From positions 434,001 through 498,000 of the forward strand of contig NZ_BLIN01000003.1 in NCBI RefSeq assembly GCF_009811555.1: 64,000 bases of DNA, in the 5' to 3' direction. A model generated the notes under the pieces. That model was not told where the DNA came from. It saw nothing but the letters and a program-made list of their open reading frames with translations, and made no database searches. The stretch is from Streptomyces caniferus (GTDB lineage Bacteria > Actinomycetota > Actinomycetes > Streptomycetales > Streptomycetaceae). This document shows, piece after piece, positions 28,772-37,024 of the stretch; position 1 is the first letter of the stretch, and every line of letters begins with the position of its first letter. The translations under genes were made by a program, and so were the position numbers.

Positions 28772-28876
28772 TCACATGGAACGGATCCGCATATAGCGCT
28801 TGACGTCGGGGAGTACGGCCTTGACGGCGACGGCGAGCACGGCGGCGAGCGCCCCGCCCAGAGCGAGCTTCAGCAT
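28772..28876 (-). CDS. 34-aa DUF6893-like small membrane peptide of the hydrogenase operon
   Basis: The sequence is MLKLALGGALAAVLAV then a short charged end (KAVLPDVKRYMRIRSM). It has one predicted membrane helix of about 20 residues with a basic tail. AGAGGAA lies about 10 bp upstream. The start overlaps the end of the maturation protease gene by 7 bp, which supports coupled expression. From memory it resembles the DUF6893 small-protein family found in Streptomyces hydrogenase loci. It might anchor or recruit the soluble enzyme to the membrane. That is inference. Confidence 0.7.
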   Translation of the reverse strand: MLKLALGGALAAVLAVAVKAVLPDVKRYMRIRSM

Positions 28877-29439
28877 GGTGTCGTGTTCCTCTCATCACTG
28901 GTGTGCGGTGCGGCGGCGGCCGGTTCCGGCTCCGCCGTGCCGACCAGCCGCAGGATCAGCCCCACGGCCTCGTCGACGGCGGCGTCGACCGGTTCGCTGA
29001 GGCCGATGCCTTCGGCGATATCGGCGGGTTCGCAGCCGACGACCAGGACGCGTTCCGGGCGTCGGCCGTTGGTGCCCGCGCTGAGCGTGTCGAGCAGCGC
29101 GAGCACGGTGTCGGGGGTCATGTGGTGGCCGTCGAGCGCGGTGTCCCGGGGACGGGCACCGGCCGGAGCGGAGGCGTCGAGGAGGTAGACGGTGCCGGGT
29201 TCGCCGCCGCGCGCGGAGGCGTCCACCAGGAGCACCGTGTGGTAGCCGTCGAGCATCTGGTAGGCGAGGTGAACGCCGCGGACGCCGATGTCGACGACCT
29301 CGACGCCGTCCCGCAGCGGATGCTCGCCCAGGCGGCGCACGACCTCGACGCCGAACCCGTCGTCGCCGAGGAAGATGTTGCCGACGCCGGCGATCAGGGT
29401 CGTGGCGGGTGGCCCGGCAACGGGTGCTTCGCCGTTCAC
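28870..29439 (-). CDS. Hydrogenase maturation protease (HyaD/HupD family)
   Basis: This 189-aa protein is the endopeptidase that trims the C-terminus of the NiFe large subunit once Ni is in place. The family signature GVGNIFLGDDGFGVEVVRRL lies at about residues 18-37, with the first metal-binding Asp. A later Asp (LLVDAS) and His (DGHHMTP) complete the Ni-sensing triad. A Pro/Ala-rich acidic tail follows. It starts at a GTG at 29439 with GGAGG, overlapping the preceding gene by 4 bp (GTGA). The matching cleavage site is present in the large subunit (DPCLPCGVH). Confidence 0.92.
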   Translation of the reverse strand: MNGEAPVAGPPATTLIAGVGNIFLGDDGFGVEVVRRLGEHPLRDGVEVVDIGVRGVHLAYQMLDGYHTVLLVDASARGGEPGTVYLLDASAPAGARPRDTALDGHHMTPDTVLALLDTLSAGTNGRRPERVLVVGCEPADIAEGIGLSEPVDAAVDEAVGLILRLVGTAEPEPAAAAPHTSDERNTTPC

Positions 29440-30857
29440 GCGTCCTCCAGGGGAGCGACTTCGTCGGGTTGGAAGTACAGGAACCGGCCCTGCTCGCGCC
29501 GGATGTCCACACCCGGGTCGCCCTCCACGGTCACGGCGAGGTGCACCCCGCCGTCGACGTCGTGCAGGACGGCCTCGACATGGGCGGTGCGGCCCTGGAG
29601 GAAGAGGTCCTGGGCGTCGGTGCGCCGCAGGCCGGGCCGCAGCAGCACCCGGCTGCCGGCACCGACCGACCGACCGTCGACGGTGATCCGGTCGCGTACG
29701 GGATCGACGCTGCGGTCGCTCTCCGGGTCCCACCAGGGGGTGTCCGGGCGCAGGCCCGGCACGTCGGGGGTCAGGTCGTCGGGTGCGGCCGGGCCGGGTC
29801 CGGTGACCTCGCGCAGGGACCGTACGGCGCCGTGCAGTCGCTCCAGCACCTCGGGCGGCATGGTGTCGGCGAGCTCGATGACCTCGGCGGCGCGGGGGTC
29901 GGTGCCACGGGCCTCGCGCTTCTCCTGGTCGGTGAGGGCCGCGGTGCGCAGGGCGAGGATCTCGTCGATCTCCAGGGCGTCGTAGAGCGCGCCGGGACTC
30001 TCGGGGGCGATGGCCGGGTGGTCCTCCAGGATGATCGGGGAGGACAGGACCACATCGGCGCGGCCCGAGTCGCCGGCCAGCACGGGCCAGGCGCGCTCGT
30101 TGCGGCAGGCCGCGACCGCGCCCCTGGCCCACTCCGGCGGGTCGGTCATGGACACGAACGAGCCCGTGCTCAGGCCGAGGAAGAGATGGGCGCCGACCAG
30201 CGAGTGGGGCAGCGCCGCGTCACGGTCGGCGCCGGCGTCGTCCGGCTGCCAGTCGCTGGTGTTCTCGACCACCGCGGTCAGCCGCAGCGCCGTGTACGGG
30301 CCGTCGAGTGCGCTCGCGGTCAGCCGTACGCGTCCGTGGAGCTCCGCGCGGCGGCGCACCAGCCGGCCGACGAGCTGCCCGTCGGCGTCGTGCACCGGCT
30401 CGGTCTCCTCCCGCGCCGGCCGGGTGAACGGGACGGTGACGCCCTCGCCGGTCAGCCGGGACACCTCGGCATCGAGCGTGACCCGCTCCTCGACGCCCTC
30501 GTCCCAGGGCACCAGCACCCGGTCGGGCAGTTCGAGTTCCGCGACGGTCTCGAACTCACCGGCACCGCACAGCCGTTGGACCGTGCGCCGCTGGGCGTGC
30601 AGGAACCGCAGCTCGGCCGAGAGCCGGGCACCGGACCGGGGTTCCATGAGGCATTCGGTGCGCTGGGAGGAGTGCTCCGCGCTCCCGGCGCCCCAGCGGG
30701 GCGGTACCAGCACGCCGAACTGCCAGCGGAGTTTGTTCTTGGCGGCGGAGGCGCGGTACGGGTAGAGCACATAGCCCTCGAACAGCACGGCGTCCGCCAC
30801 CTGGCGGGCGGTGGCGAAGCGGTCCGCCGTCTCGTCGGGCAGGACGCTGGTCGTCAC
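29436..30857 (-). CDS. Unrecognised 473-aa hydrogenase-operon protein
   Basis: This is a soluble 473-aa protein starting at a GTG (30857) that overlaps the DUF6084-like stop by 4 bp. Recognisable stretches are FEGYVLYPYRASAAKNKLRW (about 24-43), an acidic beta-rich middle, and a C-terminal part with RVLLRPGLRRTDAQDLFLQG. It has only a few scattered Cys and no cofactor motif, membrane segment or signal. Its strict placement between hydrogenase genes suggests a role in group 1h hydrogenase assembly, stability or electron transfer. No characterised family was recognised. The longer open frame to 32024 is shadow sequence of the upstream genes. Confidence 0.85.
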   Translation of the reverse strand: MTTSVLPDETADRFATARQVADAVLFEGYVLYPYRASAAKNKLRWQFGVLVPPRWGAGSAEHSSQRTECLMEPRSGARLSAELRFLHAQRRTVQRLCGAGEFETVAELELPDRVLVPWDEGVEERVTLDAEVSRLTGEGVTVPFTRPAREETEPVHDADGQLVGRLVRRRAELHGRVRLTASALDGPYTALRLTAVVENTSDWQPDDAGADRDAALPHSLVGAHLFLGLSTGSFVSMTDPPEWARGAVAACRNERAWPVLAGDSGRADVVLSSPIILEDHPAIAPESPGALYDALEIDEILALRTAALTDQEKREARGTDPRAAEVIELADTMPPEVLERLHGAVRSLREVTGPGPAAPDDLTPDVPGLRPDTPWWDPESDRSVDPVRDRITVDGRSVGAGSRVLLRPGLRRTDAQDLFLQGRTAHVEAVLHDVDGGVHLAVTVEGDPGVDIRREQGRFLYFQPDEVAPLEDA

Positions 30858-31573
30858 GGCGCGGTCCTTTCGCTGACGGGGTGGACGGCGGCGGGGCGGG
30901 CGGCGGTGCCGGGGAAGAGCCGGGCGCGCGGTGCGGGCGGTTCGCCGCCCTCGGCGGTGGCCAGCAGCGATTCGACGGTCGCCTGCCAGGAGGGCAGGGC
31001 GCGCCGCGAGCGGTAGGCGAGCAGCGCATCGAGGGTTTCGCGCGGCAGCCGGAGCCAGCCGCAGCCGGGGAAGTGCGTCTCGGTCATCTCCTGCCAGACG
31101 GCCACCGGCATCCGCACGGACGCTTCCTTGTGCCAGGGCACCGGCTCGACGTGGAAGCCGCCGGAGCCGGCGAACACCGTGCCGGAGAACAGCAGCAGCA
31201 GCGGGACCTCGCCGTCGCGCAGCGCATGGAAGTAGCGGCCGGCCGCGACGTCCAGGTCGTAGCTGCACGGGACCGGGAGCTCCACCTCGGTCTCGCCGGT
31301 GAAGCCGGGGACGACCAGGGAGACCTGGGCGAACTGCAGGGGCTGCAGGGTGCTGCCCCAGCGGGACCGTTCGCCGAAGAGGTCGGAGAGCGCCTCGGCC
31401 TCGTCGGTGCGGTAGCCGCGCCGGCCCGGTTCGATGCGCAACTGGCAGCGCAGCGCGACGGCGTGCACCCGGGCCGCTTCGGTGGCGGTGATGCGCAGCC
31501 GGAAGAGCAGGGTGGGGGCGGCGGCGTAGCGGTCGGCGCGGACGCCGGTGCAGTCGAAGGACAGATCGGTCAC
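30854..31573 (-). CDS. DUF6084-like hydrogenase-associated protein
   Basis: This 239-aa soluble protein reads LSFDCTGVRADRYAAAPTLL near the start, with beta-strand-like repeats (LPVPCSYDLDVAAGRYFHAL) and a C-terminal helix FPGCGWLRLPRETLDALLAY. From memory it matches the DUF6084 family seen with actinobacterial high-affinity hydrogenases. Its biochemical role is unknown. It starts at a GTG (31573) in a GTGA overlap with the DUF5947-like gene, and its stop is overlapped in turn by the 473-aa gene. Confidence 0.85.
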   Translation of the reverse strand: MTDLSFDCTGVRADRYAAAPTLLFRLRITATEAARVHAVALRCQLRIEPGRRGYRTDEAEALSDLFGERSRWGSTLQPLQFAQVSLVVPGFTGETEVELPVPCSYDLDVAAGRYFHALRDGEVPLLLLFSGTVFAGSGGFHVEPVPWHKEASVRMPVAVWQEMTETHFPGCGWLRLPRETLDALLAYRSRRALPSWQATVESLLATAEGGEPPAPRARLFPGTAARPAAVHPVSERTAP

Positions 31574-32238
31574 GGCCGGTCGTCCTCCTTCGGCTCACGG
31601 GCCCGGCGGGCGACCTTGGAGAAGAACTCGGTGAGCGCGGCGCGTGCCTCGGCCCCGCCGTCGAAGCCCTGCCACAACAGGCGCATCCGGCCGACGAGTT
31701 CGTAGCAGACGTCGACGGGCACCAGGTAGCAGTCGATCCGTCCTTCGGAGCGGCGCAGCAGCAGCGCCTCCACATCGGGCCGGAGGAGGCCCGCCAGCCG
31801 GCTGGCGGCGAGCACGGTCTGCCAGGTCGCGGGGTCGAGCTCGCTCTCGGTGGCGCCGGCCGGGCTGGGGTAGAGCGCGACCAGCCGGTCGAGGTCGGCG
31901 TGGCGCAGGAAGAACACGACGCCGACGGGGATCTGGAGGAGGTTCCAGGCCGCGTCGTCGAGGGCGTGGCCGGGGTCGACGAGATAGCGGTCGGGGACCG
32001 TACGGAACTGTCCGGCGCCGGCACCGGGCCGGTCGAAGAGCAGCGCGCAGGGGGTGCAGGCGCAGGCCAGGGCGCGGCGCTCGGTGTTCACCAGGTGGCG
32101 GTGGTTGTGCTCGGCGAGCACCACACCGCACAGTTCGCAGCGTTCGGGGGCGGGGGGTACCGGGGCCCGGAAGCGGCGCAGACCGCGGTGCGCGGTCGAC
32201 GGTCCGAGCCGCGGGGGCGCCGTCAGCCGGCCGCTCAC
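31570..32238 (-). CDS. DUF5947-like Cys-cluster hydrogenase-associated protein
   Basis: This 222-aa protein has a metal-binding motif near its N-terminus: CELC at about residue 32 and, after an H-rich loop (LAEHNHRHLVNTE), CACTPC at about 57. Four or five Cys plus His could hold Zn or an Fe centre. The rest is helical, with LQIPVGVVFFLRH and a C-terminal EFFSKVARRARE. From memory it corresponds to DUF5947 proteins of group 1h hydrogenase loci. The GTG at 32238 overlaps the NifU-like stop by 4 bp. It could be a small electron-transfer or maturation protein. That is inference. Confidence 0.85.
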   Translation of the reverse strand: MSGRLTAPPRLGPSTAHRGLRRFRAPVPPAPERCELCGVVLAEHNHRHLVNTERRALACACTPCALLFDRPGAGAGQFRTVPDRYLVDPGHALDDAAWNLLQIPVGVVFFLRHADLDRLVALYPSPAGATESELDPATWQTVLAASRLAGLLRPDVEALLLRRSEGRIDCYLVPVDVCYELVGRMRLLWQGFDGGAEARAALTEFFSKVARRAREPKEDDRP

Positions 32239-32846
32239 GAGGCGGTGGCGGCGGTCGGCGGGCGACGGGAGATCTGCAGCAGCGCCGGTTCGGCCTGGGC
32301 CCCCGCCGCCTCCCACTGCACCGACGTCACATCGGGCGCGAAGCAGGACACGGCGGCCTCGACGGCCTGTTGTGCCTGCTGGTTCGTGCTCGGGCAGCCG
32401 CAGCCCCCGGCGTCACCGGCGCGCAGGCGCAGCGCACCACTCTCCGCGTCGAACTCCGCCACTTCGGCGGGGTGTTGGCGGCGGACGCTGTCCAGGGCGC
32501 GGCCGATGCGCGCCGCGGCGTCCTCGGGGTGCAGATCGTGCAGCACCAGCAGGCTGGTCACCAGTTCGTCGCGCAGCAGCGCCGCCCGGGGGCCGTCGGC
32601 ATCGGTGGAGCTGCCCACGAGGTGCATGATCCGGGCGAGTCCCGCGCCGTAGAAGTCCATCAGGACACGGACCAGTTCCTCCGCGTCGGTGCTCGCCTCG
32701 CGGTCGCGCCGCGCGAGGCGGTCCAGGACCTCTTCGACGCGCCGTCCGGTCGTCTCGGCGTTCGGCACGGTGCCCGGAGCGGCGGCGCCCTGGGGGACGC
32801 CGGCCTGCGGTGCGGCGGCCTGCGCCGCGGTGGCCCGGGCGCTCAT
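32235..32846 (-). CDS. NifU-like iron-sulphur protein of hydrogenase operon
   Basis: This 203-aa protein has an Ala/Pro-rich start, a helical middle (VLMDFYGAGLARIMHLV) and, near the C-terminus, GGCGCPSTNQQAQQAVEAAV. This is the NifU/Nfu C-terminal-type CxC motif with its helix, followed by another Cys (VSCFAPDV). Nfu domains carry or deliver Fe-S clusters. It may supply clusters to the small subunit or serve as an electron carrier. The ATG at 32846 overlaps the large-subunit stop in ATGA. Confidence 0.85.
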   Translation of the reverse strand: MSARATAAQAAAPQAGVPQGAAAPGTVPNAETTGRRVEEVLDRLARRDREASTDAEELVRVLMDFYGAGLARIMHLVGSSTDADGPRAALLRDELVTSLLVLHDLHPEDAAARIGRALDSVRRQHPAEVAEFDAESGALRLRAGDAGGCGCPSTNQQAQQAVEAAVSCFAPDVTSVQWEAAGAQAEPALLQISRRPPTAATAS

Positions 32847-34627
32847 CCGGACAACCCGCTCAGGCCGGTGGGCACATGCATCTTCTGTACGGACTTGCCG
32901 CCTCCGACGTACATGTGGACGCCGCAGGGCAGACAGGGGTCGAAGCTGCGCACGGCGCGCATGATGTCGATGCCCTTGAAGTTCTCCGGGGAGTTCTCCT
33001 CGAAGATCGGGGTGTTCTGGACGGCGTCCTCGTACGGTCCGGGGGTGCCGTAGCTGTCCCGGGTGCTGGCGTTCCACGGGGTGGGCGGGTACGGGTGATA
33101 GTTGGCGATCTTCCCGTCCCTGATGACCATGTGGTGCGAGAGCACGCCGCGCACCGCCTCGGTGAAGCCGCAGCCGATGGACTCGTCGGGAACCTCGAAC
33201 TTCTCCCAGGTCTGGGTGCGTCCGGCCCGGACCTCTTCGAGCCCCTGCTCCGCGAAGTGCAGCGCCATGGCGGCCGAGTACGCCTGGAAGTAGGTGCGGG
33301 CGCGGTTACGCTCCAGCGCGTTGCTCCACTTGGGGATCTTCCACTCGAAGCGGGCCTCGGGCTTGGTCATGCTGCGCGGGAGGTCGATGACGACGCTCTG
33401 GCCGGTGGCCTTGACGTACGGCGTGTCGACGAGCCCGGACAGGGCCGTGGACCACAGCCGGGCGAGCGGGCCGCCGCCGGTGTCCAGCGCCAGATGCTCC
33501 TTGCCGTCGAACCAGCGCGGGGACATCACCCAGCTGTACTTGTCATTGAAGTCCCGCTTCTGCGGGGCGGGGATGGTGTGCTGGTTCCACGGGTGGCGCG
33601 GGTCGACGGGGTTGCCGAGCGGGTCGTGGGTGACGAACTGCTCCTGGCCCTCCCAGTCCTGGTAGTAGGAGCTGCCCAGCAGGATGCGGATGCCGAGGTT
33701 GATCTCGGTGAGGTCGTTGGTGACCAGCTTGCCGTCGACGATGATGCCGGGGGTGACGAACATCTTCCGCCCCCAGTCCGTCATGTTGCGATAGGTGAAG
33801 TCGCAGTGGTCGGGGTCGTTGAGCGCACCCCAGCAGCCGAGCAGCACCCGCCGCCGGCCGACCTCCTCGTATCCGGGCAGCGCCTCGTAGAAGAAGTCGA
33901 ACAGGTCGTCATGGAGCGGGACCACCCGCTTCATGAATTCGACGTAGCGCATCAGCCGGCTGAGGTAGTCGGTGAAGAGCTGGACGCTGGCGATGGTGCC
34001 GACGCCGCCCGGGTAGAGCGTGGAGGGGTGCACATGGCGGCCCTCCATCAGGCAGAACATCTCCCGGGTGTAGCGGCTGACCTGGAGCGCCTCGCGGTAG
34101 AACTCGCCCTCGAGGGGATTGAGGGAGCTCATGATGTCGGCGATGGTGCGGTAGCCGTGGTCGGCCGCATGCGGGGCCTCGGTGCGCTGGGCGAGTTCCC
34201 AGACGCCGGGGTTGGTCTCGCGGACCATCTTCTCGCAGTAGTCGACCCCGACCAGGTTCTCCTGGAAGATGTTGTGGTCGAACATGTACTCGGCGGACTC
34301 GCCGAGGTTGATGATCCACTCGCCCAGGTGCGGGGGCTTCACCCCGTAGGCCATGTTCTGCGTGTACACCGAGCACGTGGCGTGGTTGTCACCGCAGATG
34401 CCGCAGATCCGGCTGGTGATGAAGTGCGCGTCCCGCGGGTCCTTGCCCCGCATGAAGACGCTGTAGCCGCGGAAGACGGAGGAGGTGCTGTAGCACTCCG
34501 CCACCCGCTTCTGTTTGAAGTCGATCTTCGTGTGGATACCGAGGCTGCCCACGATCCGGGTGATCGGATCCCAGGACATCTCCGTCAGACCGCTGCCGTC
34601 ACCGGCCGCCTTTGTCTTCGGTGCCAT
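32843..34627 (-). CDS. hhyL: [NiFe]-hydrogenase group 1h large subunit
   Basis: This 594-aa catalytic subunit has the two Ni-ligand motifs: L1 RICGICGDNHATC (about residue 73) and L2 DPCLPCGVHM (about 566). Both Cys pairs are intact. After the L2 His about 22 residues follow, the peptide removed by the maturation protease. The overall pattern fits the high-affinity, oxygen-tolerant uptake enzymes (group 1h, formerly group 5) that oxidise atmospheric H2 in spores and starved cells. It starts MAPKTKAAGDGSG at 34627, 89 bp after the small subunit, and is translationally coupled to the NifU-like gene. Confidence 0.96.
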   Translation of the reverse strand: MAPKTKAAGDGSGLTEMSWDPITRIVGSLGIHTKIDFKQKRVAECYSTSSVFRGYSVFMRGKDPRDAHFITSRICGICGDNHATCSVYTQNMAYGVKPPHLGEWIINLGESAEYMFDHNIFQENLVGVDYCEKMVRETNPGVWELAQRTEAPHAADHGYRTIADIMSSLNPLEGEFYREALQVSRYTREMFCLMEGRHVHPSTLYPGGVGTIASVQLFTDYLSRLMRYVEFMKRVVPLHDDLFDFFYEALPGYEEVGRRRVLLGCWGALNDPDHCDFTYRNMTDWGRKMFVTPGIIVDGKLVTNDLTEINLGIRILLGSSYYQDWEGQEQFVTHDPLGNPVDPRHPWNQHTIPAPQKRDFNDKYSWVMSPRWFDGKEHLALDTGGGPLARLWSTALSGLVDTPYVKATGQSVVIDLPRSMTKPEARFEWKIPKWSNALERNRARTYFQAYSAAMALHFAEQGLEEVRAGRTQTWEKFEVPDESIGCGFTEAVRGVLSHHMVIRDGKIANYHPYPPTPWNASTRDSYGTPGPYEDAVQNTPIFEENSPENFKGIDIMRAVRSFDPCLPCGVHMYVGGGKSVQKMHVPTGLSGLSG

Positions 34628-34716
34628 CGTGTGCCGTGCCCTTCTGTTGCGCGCGGAAGTGAGGTCGGACGGAGGTCCCAAGGAGCCGGAGCCGGACGGC
34701 TACGGGCGGGGTGCGC

Positions 34717-35805
34717 TCACCACGGTTTGCGGTAGCCGGTGGTCAGTTGGTCGCCGCGGTGGCGCCACTTGGGCTCGTGATCGACGGTCTTGGCCGTGAT
34801 GTCCCGCAGCCGGCGGATGACGCTGCCGTACGCGGCGCTGGCGGTGCTGGAGAGCTTGCCGCCGGGCGGCTCGTCCATGAACGGCATGAACTTGTCGGGG
34901 AAGCCGGGCATGGTGCAGGCGATACAGACTCCGCCGACGTTCGGGCAGCCGCCGATGCCGTCCATCCAGCCCCGCTTGGGCACGTTGCATTTGACCACGG
35001 GGCCCCAGCATCCGAGCTTCACCAGACACTTGGGCGAGTCGTAGGTGGTGGCGAACTGGCCCTGCTCGTAGTAGCCGGCCCGGTCGCAGCCCTCGTGCAC
35101 GGTCGCCCCGAAGAGCCAGGAGGGGCGCAGCTGGTCGTCCAGCGGGATCATCGGGGCCGAGCCCACCGCCTGGTAGAGCAGGTAGACCAGTGTCTCCGAG
35201 AAGTTGTCCGGCTGGATCGGGCAGCCGGGCACGCAGACGATCGGGATCCCGGCCTTGGAGGTCCAGTCCCAGCCCAGGTAGTCGGGCACGCCCATGGCTC
35301 CGGTCGGGTTGCCCGACATCGCATGGATACCGCCGTACGTGGCACAGGTGCCGATCGCGACCACCGCGAGCGCCTGGGGCGCGAGCCGGTCGATCCACTC
35401 ACTGGTGGTGATCGGCTGGCCGGTCTCGGGGTCGTCGCCGAAACCGCACCAGTAGCCCTCCGGCTTGATGGACTCGTTGGGGATGGACCCCTCGACGACC
35501 AGCACGAACGGGTCGATCTCGCCGCGTTCGCCCTTGAAGAACCATTCGATGAAGTTGTCCGCGCCCTGGACCGGACCGCATTCGAAATCGATCAGTGGCC
35601 AGTGGACGGCGATCTTGGGCAGCCCCGGCAGCACACTGAGCGCGATCTCCTCAATGCTCGGCTGGGTCGCCGCGGTCAGCGACACGGAGTCGCCGTCGCA
35701 GCTCAGGCCGGCGTTGATCCAGAGAATGTGGATCGGGGACTCGTCCTCGGCGGACGGCTTTCCGTTCGCAGCGGCCTGGGCGGCCACGCTCGACGATGCA
35801 GACAT
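34717..35805 (-). CDS. hhyS: [NiFe]-hydrogenase group 1h small subunit
   Basis: This 362-aa Fe-S subunit carries electrons from the NiFe site. It has no Tat signal, so the enzyme is cytosolic or on the inner membrane face. The proximal cluster motif is GLSCDGDSVSL with Cys36 and Asp39 in place of the usual second Cys, the feature described for Ralstonia actinobacterial-type hydrogenase. Other ligands are visible in GTCATYGG, VPGCPIQPD, HEGCDRAGYYEQG, KLGCWGPVVKCNVPKRG and CPNVGGVCIACTMPGFP. The ATG at 35805 has GAGGAGA upstream. It is the first gene of the operon. Confidence 0.96.
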   Translation of the reverse strand: MSASSSVAAQAAANGKPSAEDESPIHILWINAGLSCDGDSVSLTAATQPSIEEIALSVLPGLPKIAVHWPLIDFECGPVQGADNFIEWFFKGERGEIDPFVLVVEGSIPNESIKPEGYWCGFGDDPETGQPITTSEWIDRLAPQALAVVAIGTCATYGGIHAMSGNPTGAMGVPDYLGWDWTSKAGIPIVCVPGCPIQPDNFSETLVYLLYQAVGSAPMIPLDDQLRPSWLFGATVHEGCDRAGYYEQGQFATTYDSPKCLVKLGCWGPVVKCNVPKRGWMDGIGGCPNVGGVCIACTMPGFPDKFMPFMDEPPGGKLSSTASAAYGSVIRRLRDITAKTVDHEPKWRHRGDQLTTGYRKPW

Positions 35806-35968
35806 GGGGATGTCTCCTCGGCAGATATGCAACGAAAGCACTCATTCAAGGCTTCCATCCACCTTGGTAACACCGATCCCGGACAGCGGGGCGGTCACAG
35901 GGGGCCGTTGCAGTGACACCGCCCCGGCACCCGGTCCGACGATGTGGCACCACCCCGCCGGAGAACGC

Positions 35969-36007
35969 CGGGAGCCGGGCGACCGCCTCCCGGCCGCCCG
36001 GCTCCCG
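35969..36007 (-). terminator. Hairpin terminator after the DUF4232 lipoprotein gene
   Basis: A 13-bp perfect stem (CGGGAGCCGGGCG with CGCCCGGCTCCCG) closes a 13-nt loop. It lies 17 bp downstream of the lipoprotein stop (36025), upstream of the hydrogenase operon. It insulates that operon from the gene before it. Confidence 0.75.
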
Positions 36008-36024
36008 TGTCGCCGTACGGAGGG

Positions 36025-36771
36025 TCAGCCCAGGGCCCCGGCTTCCACCGCGGTCACCTCGAACCGTCCGCCGCACACCCGCAGGCCGGCGCTACCCGTG
36101 GTCATCGACTCCTTGGATCCCGGCGGGTAGACGAAGACGATCTGCGAGCGGTCCCAGCACGGGGTGTCCGAGACGCCCTCGTTGAGGGTGTGCAGCACAG
36201 CATGGGCGCTCTGCCCCGGCTGGAGCCGGACGGCACCGCCGGAGCCGCCCCCGCGGGTGGCGGGCTTGCCGACCACCGAACCGTCCCGCTTGATCAGTGA
36301 GACCCCGGGGTAGCCGCGCAGCGAGCAGGCCTTCTTGCCCTTGTTCGTGAAGACGAGGGGGTAGCGGATGTTGCCCGCGCCGATGTCGGAGGCGCCCAGG
36401 CGCAGCGACATCTGGGCGGCGGTGCAACGGTCCGAGGCCGTCATGGCGGAGGCGTGGGACTGCGCGTCGTCCGCGGCCTTGCCCGTCGGCTTGCTGCCCG
36501 GGGGTGTCGCCTTCGCCGACGCCACCGACGGCCGCTGGCCGGGCACGGAGGACTGCGGCTTCGCGGCGGACGACGAGGTGCCGCCGTCGGCCGACTGCGC
36601 GCCGCTCCCGCTCTGCGTGCCGTGCGACGTACGCGGTGCGGCGGCCGACGAGGGGCGCGATGCGGCGTCGGGCCCGCCCTGGCAGGCGGTGAGCCCGAGC
36701 GCCGCGACGGCGATCAGCGATCCCGCGGCGACACGACGGCCGCGGCCGGGTGTCCTGAAGGTGAGCGACAT
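36025..36771 (-). CDS. DUF4232-type lipoprotein
   Basis: This 248-aa secreted lipoprotein has a basic N-terminus, a hydrophobic helix and a lipobox LTAC (Cys about residue 29). A Ser/Ala/Pro-rich linker (about 30-110) leads to a C-terminal DUF4232 domain (about 115-245) with Cys residues at DRCTAAQM, KKACSLRGYPGVSL, TPCWDRS and RVCGG, which probably form disulphides. DUF4232 proteins are cell-surface proteins of unknown role. The ATG at 36771 has GAGGGGG upstream. Reading in frame from 36858 adds non-coding-like sequence. Confidence 0.88.
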   Translation of the reverse strand: MSLTFRTPGRGRRVAAGSLIAVAALGLTACQGGPDAASRPSSAAAPRTSHGTQSGSGAQSADGGTSSSAAKPQSSVPGQRPSVASAKATPPGSKPTGKAADDAQSHASAMTASDRCTAAQMSLRLGASDIGAGNIRYPLVFTNKGKKACSLRGYPGVSLIKRDGSVVGKPATRGGGSGGAVRLQPGQSAHAVLHTLNEGVSDTPCWDRSQIVFVYPPGSKESMTTGSAGLRVCGGRFEVTAVEAGALG

Positions 36772-37024
36772 AAGTGTCCCCCTCGTCTGGTAGGTGCGAG
36801 CTCTCGTCGTGGGTGGGTACGGTCCGTCCAATGCTCCTGCCAGCGTGGCCTCGGGCACTGCCGGTCCGCTAACGAGGCACTAACACACCACTAACGAGCC
36901 GGTGTGCTCGGCACGCCGGTACCCCCCGCTATCGGTGTGACCAGCCGGTATGCGGGGCGTCCCGCCCAGAATCGCAGAGAATTCCCGAGTTGCGGATACG
37001 CCACCGCCAGGTTCGGCCGTTCCG

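Noticed and set aside
29436..32024. Apparent 862-aa extension of the 473-aa hydrogenase protein
   Set aside because: The extra part is antisense-like or out-of-frame sequence of the DUF6084 and DUF5947 genes. A GTG start with the GTGA overlap explains the gene.
35806..35850. TTGAAT...TATCTG as the hydrogenase promoter
   Set aside because: The -10 would lie about 13 bp before the start codon, leaving no room for the GAGGAGA ribosome site in the transcript.
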